A stretch of 64,000 bases of DNA, taken from an uncultured Opitutia bacterium. GTDB taxonomy: Bacteria > Verrucomicrobiota > Verrucomicrobiia > Opitutales > Coraliomargaritaceae. This document shows, in pieces, positions 53,645 to 61,291 of the stretch (its first letter is position 1; each line of letters begins with the position of its first letter). A program made the translations under genes and the position numbers. Under the pieces are notes generated by a model. The model saw only the letters and a list, made by a program, of their open reading frames with translations. It had not been told where the DNA came from and searched no databases. Location of the stretch: contig CAKZOI010000022.1 in assembly GCA_937136395.1 (NCBI GenBank), positions 248,001-312,000 on the forward strand, written 5' to 3'.

Positions 53645-55039
53645 ATGAAAGAAAGCCCTCAAGAAGTCTCCGAATCTCACGTTGTCGAAGAGTTCGAAAC
53701 AACTCCCGTCCCAGAACGTGCCCATAAAGGCGCAAAAGCGTTCTGGGGTATGTATTCAGGCGAGCATGCTGCTGGCACCGAGTTTATGATCGGACCCTTA
53801 TTCCTCCTTGCAGGAGTGAGTCTGCAAAATATTTTTTGGGGCTTACTGCTAGGGAACCTCTTAGCCGTCTTGAGTTGGCGCTACATTTGTGCGCCGATTG
53901 CAACCAAGGCGCGTTTCACGCTGTATTTCCATTTGGAAAAGATTGCAGGTAAGAAACTGGTAAAAATCTACAATTTAGCCAATGGTGTGCTCTTTTGTTT
54001 CTTAGCAGGGGCAATGATTACTGTGTCCGCCACGGCGGTGGGTATTCCGTTTAACTTGGAAATGCCTGCGTTTGATGCGATTTATCCAAACAGTGCCTCA
54101 TTCGTGATTATCGTTTTGGCTGTGGGTGCGGTGATCTCTGCAGTTGCTGGTTTCGGTTACAATGCGGTGAGTCGTTTTGCAAATATTGCTTCGCCCTGGA
54201 TGGTCTTGATTTTCCTAGGTTGCGGTATCGTGGCGCTGAAGCAGTTGGGCGTTGATTCATGGGCAGGACTTGAAGCTGTTTGGACGGAGTCGATCAGCTT
54301 TGCGCAAGGTGGCGAATTGAAAACATCGATGGGCTTCCTTGAAGTTGTTTTGTTCGCATGGTTTTGTAATGCTGCGATGCACGTCGGCATGTCGGATCTC
54401 TCAGTCTTTCGATATGCAAAAAAATCTTCGAGCGGTTGGGCCACCGCAGGTGGCATGTATGTGGGTCACTATATGGCTTGGTTGGCTGCAGCACTTATGT
54501 TGGCCGCGCAAATTAAGTTGACGCAAAGTTCAGACCCAGTCCCTGGTCCTATGGCATTCAATGTCGTGGGTATTGCAGGTATCATTTGTGTGGTCGTTGC
54601 TGGTTGGACAACCGCCAATCCGACGATTTATCGTGCCGGTCTCGCGTTTCAGGCAATGCTACCTGGAACAAGTCGTTTAAGTATGACACTTCTTGCAGGC
54701 TCTGTCGCGACAATCGCAGCGATCTTTCCAGCCTTTGCATTTAAGCTACTTGGATTTGTCGGTTTGTATGGCACGATTCTCGCACCTATGGGCGCGGTGA
54801 TTTTCGCCGATTGGTATTTAAGTAAACGGATCGGCATCACACCTTTCCATGCAGAAGTCAGTGGCTGTGGTGTCAACAAGTCGGTATTATTCGCATGGCT
54901 CATTCCAGTTGCTGTGTCACTTTACTTCATTTTCGTGCAAGGCATAACCACTTGGTATTTCGTGCTTCCAGCATGGATCGCATGTGGCGTCTTATTCCTC
55001 GTTTTCAGTCGTATGAGAGGCACATCATCAGCTAACTAA
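53645..55039 (+). CDS. NCS1-like (purine/cytosine permease type) transporter
   Basis: 464 aa with about twelve membrane segments. Distinct features: GEHAAGTEFMIGPLFLLAGV at the start, SWRYICAPIATKARFTLYFH, and GYNAVSRFANIASPWMVLIF. It resembles the NCS1 nucleobase symporters, but the substrate is not fixed and the sugar-cluster setting makes an uncharacterised substrate possible. It is followed 13 bp later by a small membrane protein. Confidence 0.75.
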   Translation: MKESPQEVSESHVVEEFETTPVPERAHKGAKAFWGMYSGEHAAGTEFMIGPLFLLAGVSLQNIFWGLLLGNLLAVLSWRYICAPIATKARFTLYFHLEKIAGKKLVKIYNLANGVLFCFLAGAMITVSATAVGIPFNLEMPAFDAIYPNSASFVIIVLAVGAVISAVAGFGYNAVSRFANIASPWMVLIFLGCGIVALKQLGVDSWAGLEAVWTESISFAQGGELKTSMGFLEVVLFAWFCNAAMHVGMSDLSVFRYAKKSSSGWATAGGMYVGHYMAWLAAALMLAAQIKLTQSSDPVPGPMAFNVVGIAGIICVVVAGWTTANPTIYRAGLAFQAMLPGTSRLSMTLLAGSVATIAAIFPAFAFKLLGFVGLYGTILAPMGAVIFADWYLSKRIGITPFHAEVSGCGVNKSVLFAWLIPVAVSLYFIFVQGITTWYFVLPAWIACGVLFLVFSRMRGTSSAN

Positions 55040-55052
55040 GGAGAAATATACT

Positions 55053-55256
55053 ATGAAAAATATATGTAAATGGATTGGACTGTTGTCGATTGTGGTGACT
55101 TTTATTCTACCGTTCTTGTTTCTTTTAGGACAAGTTGAGCTGGAGGCGATGAAGCAAGGACTATTGATTGCAACGGTCGTTTGGTTTGGAACCGCATTTT
55201 TCTGGATTGGTAGCAAAGAATCTAAGCCGACACCGGATGGTGATTCCATTCTCTAG
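55053..55256 (+). CDS. Small membrane protein, 67 aa
   Basis: A good ribosome-binding site (AAGGAGA) precedes the ATG, and the stop of the transporter lies 13 bp upstream. Two hydrophobic segments (LLSIVVTFILPFLFLL and LLIATVVWFGTAFFWIG) and a short polar tail. It is likely co-expressed with the transporter and may be an accessory subunit; no family is recognised. Confidence 0.75.
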   Translation: MKNICKWIGLLSIVVTFILPFLFLLGQVELEAMKQGLLIATVVWFGTAFFWIGSKESKPTPDGDSIL

Positions 55257-55302
55257 CACACGCTGAGTCTGTCAATTAGCAGACTGCATCGGTCTTTATG
55301 AC

Positions 55303-55336
55303 AAGGTCGATCCTTTCGCGAGGATCGACCTTTTTG
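55303..55336 (+). terminator. Rho-independent terminator
   Basis: A perfect 12-bp stem AAGGTCGATCCT/AGGATCGACCTT with a 6-nt loop, then TTTT, 46 bp after the small membrane protein gene. Confidence 0.9.
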
Positions 55337-55492
55337 TTGATCTCATTATACCGATAAAAAATGCTCTAAATGCTCGCTTGATCAGTGACCTCGAAACTCT
55401 GTTTCGAGTTGTTGGAGCGCAGACCCAGGTCTCGAGAATCGTGGTTACCAGAGAATGATCGCTAAGAATCAAACATTCTATAAAATGGCATT

Positions 55493-57241
55493 TCAATTAA
55501 CTCGTATTTCAGCAGTGCCGGTGATCGGCTCTGCTAGCAACCAACGCTCGCCTGATCGATTAGCTGCGACTCGCTCACCATTTACATAAACTTGAGTGGA
55601 TCCTTTTGCTGCGGGAATTTCTACCATTGCGGCTATATATTCAGGGAGCGTGAGTGACAGTGTAAATGTATTTGTGTTGTCCCAGCTAATGAAGATCGGG
55701 CCTTTTGGGGTAGGTATTTTCCCCTTAGCATAGCTCAACCCACTTGTGTGTGGACGGATGCGTGTGGTTTTCCATCCGGCTTGAAGTGCTTGCGCGCCGA
55801 GCACATAGCGTGGCAAAAGATTAGCTGGCGCAGCACCCCAAGCGTGGTTCCAGTCTTGGTTGGGTTTGTATTTCTGGTCCCATGCTTCCCATGTGATCGT
55901 GGTGCCACTTTCGAACATGTGCTTCCAGCTACGGTCATTGTCTGCTGTCATCAGCTCGATGGCTTTAGTGCCTGCTTCATTCTCGAACAATCCTTCAAGC
56001 AGGTATTGAGCTGCATATACTGAGCATGCCATACCTCGATTTCCGAGCCATTGAGTGATGTGCTGTCTTTGCGCTGCTGGCACGAGGCCAAAAGCAAGAG
56101 GGAACAAATTGGCATGTAAAGAGGAGTGCTTTGTATCTATGCCGTCACGATAGAGCCCAGATTGTTTATCAAAAAGAGTGTCTTGGAAAACAGCATGTGT
56201 TTTGCGGGCACGGTCAAGGTAATCGGCTGCTTCGGACGGTTTGCCGACCGCACGTGCGAGTTCCGCCATTTGCACCAATACGCGTAGATGGAACGCGTTG
56301 ACTACCGTGTTCACAGGGGTAAACACATAGCCGTCGCGCTCACCCTTAGGCCAGTCGACGATATCGTCGCGCTTGATTTGCTTTTGATTACTGCCAATCA
56401 GTCCGTCTGGCCGCTTTCTATTTAGTAGCATTTTAGTTTTTAATGATTCATAGCGGGGGGTCAGCCATCTGGCGTCCCCAGTATGCATCCAGTCGGCGTA
56501 GGCCATGAAGACCATGTGAGGTGCCCACTCAGTTGGCCATGTCGGCTTTTCCATGAGTTGATCGAAGGTGTCGCGGGCCATCTGCACGTCACTGTCGGTT
56601 GTGTAATGACTGAGCTGGTTGAGGTAGGCGTCGGCTTCGTAGGGGATGCGCTCACGGTCACCATCGACGTAGACCCCAGCAAAGGTGGTCGCCTTTATTG
56701 AATAGCGGCATAATTCCCAAATGTCATTGAGTAACTCGTCGGAGCACTCAAATGCGGCGGCACTGTCATCCCAAGTGCTGGCAAACGCTGATTGGCGCAC
56801 GATCTGATCAGGGGATAATTCACCCGGCCATCCTTCGATCTCTACCCAACGAAAGGGGAGCACGACTCCCCACTCAGCGGGTGTCAGAATGGCCTTGGGA
56901 TGAGAGGTGTTGCGCTTGTCGGCAGCTGGGGCGACGACGAGTGTTCGTGTGCTTTTGAGCGTGGCTTCCGCTTTTGCGTAGCGCACCGTGCCCGGAGGTT
57001 TGCGGTTGATTCGTCCTTTCTCAAAGGCTTCACCGTAGTGCACTGTAATGGATTGATTGGCCCCTATGGGGGGTGTCAGGCGGAGATTGCCATATGCCAC
57101 ACGCCCGAAATCCACCAGTATTACATCGGGAGTGACTTGAGTGATTTGTATGGGGGATTCATCGACTAGATGCACGAGGGCGGCGTCGCTTGTCTGGAGG
57201 AGTATGCTGAGGGCGATGAGGAGCGTTTTTAGGTATTGCAT
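55493..57241 (-). CDS. Alpha-L-rhamnosidase-like glycosidase (GH78)
   Basis: 582 aa from ATG 57241, with a signal peptide (MQYLKTLLIALSILLQTSDAA). An N-terminal beta domain is followed by the (alpha/alpha)6 barrel typical of GH78, with DGDRERIPYEADAYLNQLSHY (the D-x-x-R-E-R signature with its general acid), WAPHMVFMAYADW, and SGTTITWEAWD, which carries the second catalytic acid. The C-terminal beta domain ends the protein. It releases rhamnose from polysaccharides or glycosides. It reads opposite to the plus-strand sugar run, with convergent ends. Confidence 0.88.
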   Translation of the reverse strand: MQYLKTLLIALSILLQTSDAALVHLVDESPIQITQVTPDVILVDFGRVAYGNLRLTPPIGANQSITVHYGEAFEKGRINRKPPGTVRYAKAEATLKSTRTLVVAPAADKRNTSHPKAILTPAEWGVVLPFRWVEIEGWPGELSPDQIVRQSAFASTWDDSAAAFECSDELLNDIWELCRYSIKATTFAGVYVDGDRERIPYEADAYLNQLSHYTTDSDVQMARDTFDQLMEKPTWPTEWAPHMVFMAYADWMHTGDARWLTPRYESLKTKMLLNRKRPDGLIGSNQKQIKRDDIVDWPKGERDGYVFTPVNTVVNAFHLRVLVQMAELARAVGKPSEAADYLDRARKTHAVFQDTLFDKQSGLYRDGIDTKHSSLHANLFPLAFGLVPAAQRQHITQWLGNRGMACSVYAAQYLLEGLFENEAGTKAIELMTADNDRSWKHMFESGTTITWEAWDQKYKPNQDWNHAWGAAPANLLPRYVLGAQALQAGWKTTRIRPHTSGLSYAKGKIPTPKGPIFISWDNTNTFTLSLTLPEYIAAMVEIPAAKGSTQVYVNGERVAANRSGERWLLAEPITGTAEIRVN

Positions 57242-57393
57242 GGTGTCGTTTATTAGGGGCGTGTGTCGGTTGAAAGTCACTTAGAATGGTTTCATTCTAG
57301 TGAATGGTGAGTGGTAGTTGAAGTCTTGATTGTCATCGTTTGAGAGTCTGGTTCTGATGAGCGTTCAGCTCTTTGGCTTATTGGGTGCTTGAC

Positions 57394-57425
57394 CAAAAAA
57401 AGCGCGCCCTAAGTGGGGCGCGCTT
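57394..57425 (-). terminator. Rho-independent terminator of the AsmA-like gene
   Basis: Stem AAGCGCGCCC/GGGCGCGCTT with a 6-nt loop and seven T on the minus strand, 26 bp after the stop. Confidence 0.9.
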
Positions 57426-57450
57426 GGATCGAAATTTAAGTCAATTAAGT

Positions 57451-58242
57451 TTACTTATTGAATAGGCCTTTAATGCCTTCGCTGGCTTTGTTCAGAGCAT
57501 CGCCAGTGGCTTCTTCGACTTTATTTAAACCGGACTCTTGAACCGCTTTCAAAGCATCATCACCAGCCCCTTTGAGGAGTTGCCCCGCGTCAGTAATCGC
57601 AGGTCCAATGGATGACAGCACTTTCGATAAGACGACATCCAGCACATCAGCGATATTCGTATTACCCTCTTCCCCGATGTTGGTCATTTCAATACGAGGT
57701 AGTGGCACTTCTTGTCCGACTCCAAGTGCACCAATATAAATAAGGCCGTCCTCGATGATCAGCTGCTTGATGACGAGTTGTTTCTTTGCACCGCTTTCTT
57801 CGGCGGGTGCGTCTTCGGCAGGTTGATCACTTTTAGGACCAGTGAAATCTTCAATGTTATCGAGAAGCTTTTTCACATTGGAACTGGTGAATGTTTTTTC
57901 GTAGCTCATTTCAGGCCGACGAATATGGATTTTATTGATAATGATCTTATCGCTAAAAACACTGCTGGTATCGACTTCGATGTCGATTTGACCTAGGGCA
58001 AAAATGTTTTCGCTCTTGTAGCCTTCAGGGTTGCCGACATTCAAGCTCTTCAAGGTGCCTTTTCCGGACAGCAAGGAGATGTTGACGTCAGCAAGTGTGA
58101 CCGGTGTTTGCGTGACTTGTGGGCCAACGGTTTCGACACCATGTTTGATACCCTTGTTGAGGCCTACGGATAGTAAGAAATAAAATGCAGCAGCGGCGAT
58201 CACTGCGAGTAGGACGAGGACGAGTAGTATTTTTTTAATCAT
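57451..58242 (-). CDS. AsmA-like envelope protein
   Basis: 263 aa. N-terminal membrane anchor (IKKILLVLVLLAVIAAAAFYFL), then a beta-rich periplasmic domain with DVNISLLSGKGTLKSLNVGN and GQIDIEVDTSSVFSDKIII, typical of AsmA-like proteins that shape the outer membrane or carry lipids. A Glu/Ala-rich linker (about residues 140-150) and an amphipathic C-terminal tail follow. Detailed role unknown. Divergent from the rhomboid gene. Confidence 0.75.
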   Translation of the reverse strand: MIKKILLVLVLLAVIAAAAFYFLLSVGLNKGIKHGVETVGPQVTQTPVTLADVNISLLSGKGTLKSLNVGNPEGYKSENIFALGQIDIEVDTSSVFSDKIIINKIHIRRPEMSYEKTFTSSNVKKLLDNIEDFTGPKSDQPAEDAPAEESGAKKQLVIKQLIIEDGLIYIGALGVGQEVPLPRIEMTNIGEEGNTNIADVLDVVLSKVLSSIGPAITDAGQLLKGAGDDALKAVQESGLNKVEEATGDALNKASEGIKGLFNK

Positions 58243-58298
58243 ATACGTTTAGGTTAAGAGATTGATAACATCTGAAAAGCTAGGAAAATGTCCGCCGA

Positions 58299-59246
58299 AT
58301 GGCGAGTTTGAAAGCAGATGAGAATGCGCTTCGTTTAGTGGAGGAAGGGTTTGAGTGCCCTTTAGGCTTAGCTGTAGTTGGTGTTTATCGAGATTTTGCT
58401 CGTTCGGGTGAGGCTGGTCTAGTCATTTTGGCGATGGGGGACGCGTATTGGACGTTCATTCATGAAGAGGTCTATGTGCTATGCGTAAATGAGTCGCGTG
58501 CTGAAGCGGTCTCAGCAGAGCTAGAGGCGTATGCATTGCTAGACTCTAAGAAGGTGCAGTCTGGAGCGTATCGGTATTTTGATTTTAAATTTAGTTGGTT
58601 ATCATTTGCCCTGTATTTGCTGCTATTGGTTGGGGTTTTCAGCCTACAGACCCCTTTTGATTTAATTGCACTTGGGCGTGTGGATTCATTGGCGATCATT
58701 GATTTGAACCAATGGTGGCGTGCTTTGACGGCTTTATGTCTGCATACGGATGCGGTGCATTTGGTATCGAATCTCGTTGCTGGAATGGGTTTTGCGTTTT
58801 TTGTGTCGCGCTTTTTTGGAGCTGCTGCTGGCTGGATGTTAATCCTATTGAGTGGTGTCGCGGGTAACTTGCTAAATGCGTGGGTATATTACCCAGAAGC
58901 GCATTATTCGATCGGCGCCTCCACTGCGGTCTTTGGGGCATTAGGTATTTTGACTGGTATTGGTGTTTGTTCAGCTTTGACTGAACCGCAGCAGCGTTGG
59001 GCGCTGCCGCGTTGGTTGGTGCCTGTCTTTGGTGGTTTAACTTTGCTAGGCTTAATTGGAGTGGGGGATGGACCAGTTGATGTTGCGGCTCATATTAGCG
59101 GTTTTGCCTGTGGGCTTGTAATGGGGCTTATTGGTGCATTCTATCAGTCAGTCTTTGAGCGTTTGCATCGTTTGAGCTGGTGGGTGGTGACTGCGTTGTT
59201 TGGGCTCATCGGTATTGCCTGGTTGCTTGCATTTTCGGCTGCCTAA
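58299..59246 (+). CDS. Rhomboid family intramembrane serine protease
   Basis: 315 aa with a cytoplasmic N-terminal part (about 1-95), then six to seven membrane helices. Catalytic Ser in HYSIGASTAVFGALG (GxSx) and His in DVAAHISGFACGLVMG; the conserved HLVSNLVAG segment lies in the second helix. Rhomboids cut transmembrane proteins within the membrane; the target is unknown. It lies 39 bp upstream of kdsD. Confidence 0.9.
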   Translation: MASLKADENALRLVEEGFECPLGLAVVGVYRDFARSGEAGLVILAMGDAYWTFIHEEVYVLCVNESRAEAVSAELEAYALLDSKKVQSGAYRYFDFKFSWLSFALYLLLLVGVFSLQTPFDLIALGRVDSLAIIDLNQWWRALTALCLHTDAVHLVSNLVAGMGFAFFVSRFFGAAAGWMLILLSGVAGNLLNAWVYYPEAHYSIGASTAVFGALGILTGIGVCSALTEPQQRWALPRWLVPVFGGLTLLGLIGVGDGPVDVAAHISGFACGLVMGLIGAFYQSVFERLHRLSWWVVTALFGLIGIAWLLAFSAA

Positions 59247-59285
59247 TTGCTTTACCTATATAGCTTCTCAAGTTAGCTATTTGTT

Positions 59286-60272
59286 ATGACAGATAATGCT
59301 TCTTCAAGACTTGAGATAGGTCGTCAAGCCATGCAAGCCGAGGCGGCAGCGATTGAGATCGCTGCTGGGCGCTTGGGAGACGGCTTTGAACAGGCGGTCG
59401 AAATCATCTTGGCGGCTCAGAGTAAGCTAGTCATATGCGGCATCGGTAAGTCGGGGCATATCGGAGGTAAATTGGCGGCGACCTTTTCTAGCTCGGGGAT
59501 TCCTTCTGTGTTTCTACATGCGGCAGAGGCGATTCATGGAGACTTGGGTGTCTATCAGCCAGGAGATCCGACGATTGTGCTTTCCAAGAGTGGCAGCACT
59601 GCCGAGGTCTTGCGTTTGATGCCGCTGTTTAAAAAATTTGACTCCGCGATTATTGCGATTGTTGGGAACGTCGATTCACCAATCGCACAGGCGGCAGACG
59701 TTGTGCTGGATGCCAGTGTAGAAAAGGAGGCAGATCCTTTGAATTTGATGCCGACATCAAGTTCGACTGTCAGCCTTGCGATGGGTGATGCTTTGGCTGC
59801 TGCGTTGGTGAAGGCGCGAGACTTTACCGCTGAGGATTTTGCTATGTATCATCCTGGTGGGCAACTTGGGCGTAATTTGACCATGCAGGTCGGTGAAGTG
59901 ATGCATTCCAGCGAGTGCGTTGCTTGTGTGGGAGCGGATGAAACTTTACGCGAAGTGGTCATACGGATGACCCGTTTCCCTCTCGGTGCTGCATGTATCG
60001 TCAGTGAGGCGAATCAATTATTGGGGATTATTACGGATGGAGATATTCGCCGTCTACTCTCTGGCGATGGCGATATTTTGAGCAAAGTGGTTAAAGATTG
60101 CATGACGCAAAATCCGATAGCGGCTCATTCCAATATGGGGCTCGGACAAGCGCTACGCATTATGGAGGATCGTCCATCGCAAATATCCGTGCTTCCGGTT
60201 GTGCAGGAAGGCACGATGGAGTTTCTCGGCTTGCTTCGCTTGCACGACGCCTATCAGCCGAGTTTCTCCTAA
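59286..60272 (+). CDS. kdsD: Arabinose-5-phosphate isomerase
   Basis: Makes D-arabinose-5-phosphate from D-ribulose-5-phosphate, the first step of Kdo synthesis for LPS. 328 aa: SIS domain (about 20-180) with CGIGKSGHIGGKLAATFSSSG and LSKSGSTAEVLRL, MPTSSSTVSLAMGDALA, and two CBS domains (about 205-328). It lies next to an LPS-related context elsewhere in the window (lptB). Its stop overlaps a hairpin shared with the convergent LOG gene. Confidence 0.93.
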   Translation: MTDNASSRLEIGRQAMQAEAAAIEIAAGRLGDGFEQAVEIILAAQSKLVICGIGKSGHIGGKLAATFSSSGIPSVFLHAAEAIHGDLGVYQPGDPTIVLSKSGSTAEVLRLMPLFKKFDSAIIAIVGNVDSPIAQAADVVLDASVEKEADPLNLMPTSSSTVSLAMGDALAAALVKARDFTAEDFAMYHPGGQLGRNLTMQVGEVMHSSECVACVGADETLREVVIRMTRFPLGAACIVSEANQLLGIITDGDIRRLLSGDGDILSKVVKDCMTQNPIAAHSNMGLGQALRIMEDRPSQISVLPVVQEGTMEFLGLLRLHDAYQPSFS

Positions 60273-60288
60273 AGCGCTTTACGCTTTA
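60270..60288. terminator. Short bidirectional terminator
   Basis: TAAAGCG/CGCTTTA with a 5-nt loop, overlapping the kdsD stop and lying 2 bp before the LOG gene stop. Confidence 0.5.
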
Positions 60289-60289
60289 T

Positions 60290-61138
60290 TTATCTGAGGT
60301 AGCGCTCGGTTAATTGTTCGATGATGTAGTCGCGGGCTTCGTCGACGCTATCGATAATTTTGAATAGATTCACATCTTCAGGAGAAATTGTGCCCCATTC
60401 AACGAGCGCATCGAAGTTGATCACGCTATTCCAGAATTCACTCCCAAACAGGACGATTGGAGGCAATTTTTGCACCTTGTCGGTTTGCACGAGTGTGAGT
60501 GTTTCAAAGAGTTCGTCCATGGTGCCAAACCCACCAGGGAATGCGACGAGCGCCTTCGCCAGTAGCACGAACCAGTATTTGCGCACAAAGAAATAGTGAA
60601 ATTCGAATTGTAGCTCCTCAGGGATGTATTTGTTGACGCCTTGCTCAAAGGGCAGGCTGATCCCGAGACCCACAGACTTGCCACCAACGTTGTGTGCACC
60701 TCGATTGGCTGCTTCCATGATGCCGGGGCCACCACCTGAGCAGATGATAAAACGTCGTTGCTCTGCTTCTGGTAAACTCATCGACCATTTGGTCAATTCT
60801 TCAGCTAGCTCAACGGCGGCGTCATAGTAAGGTGCCGCCCTTAAGTCTTTCTTTGCCTTTAAGAGTGCAGCGCCTTCTTCCAGAGTGGGATTTTGCGGAT
60901 CTTTGATGGAAGATTCAACCGCATCGAAGGCTTTTTGGGCGTCCTCAAGTGGGAGGAGCCGAGCCGAACCGAACAGCACGATGGTGTCTTGAACTTTTTC
61001 CTCGGTAAAGCGGAGACCGGGTTCCGTCATTTCGCAAAGCACTCGTAAATTACGGGCGTCATCGCTATTGAGGAAATCGAGGTTTTTATAGGCTTTTAGG
61101 GGCCATTCGTCGCGGGAGCAATCTCTAGGTAGGGACAT
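60290..61138 (-). CDS. LOG family protein (cytokinin riboside 5'-monophosphate phosphoribohydrolase-like)
   Basis: 282 aa from ATG 61138. Rossmann-like fold with VLFGSARLLP, CSGGGPGIMEAANRGAHNVGG and the LOG signature AFPGGFGTMDELFETLT (PGGxGTxxE). Family members remove the base from nucleotide monophosphates. The N-terminal extension of about 50 residues is longer than in small LOG proteins but common in this subfamily. It converges with kdsD and is divergent from smc. Confidence 0.88.
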   Translation of the reverse strand: MSLPRDCSRDEWPLKAYKNLDFLNSDDARNLRVLCEMTEPGLRFTEEKVQDTIVLFGSARLLPLEDAQKAFDAVESSIKDPQNPTLEEGAALLKAKKDLRAAPYYDAAVELAEELTKWSMSLPEAEQRRFIICSGGGPGIMEAANRGAHNVGGKSVGLGISLPFEQGVNKYIPEELQFEFHYFFVRKYWFVLLAKALVAFPGGFGTMDELFETLTLVQTDKVQKLPPIVLFGSEFWNSVINFDALVEWGTISPEDVNLFKIIDSVDEARDYIIEQLTERYLR

Positions 61139-61291
61139 ATTTTGTAGATGTGTATGGTTTTTCCTATAGTTAAAGCGTCGATTCCCACGAGGCAACTGTT
61201 TCTAGCCGATCTTTTATGGTTGCGAGGCTCTCAATCGCCCCTTGTTCTAGCCTCCTTCTACCCATAAGCAGCACTCATTTTTCTAGTATTC

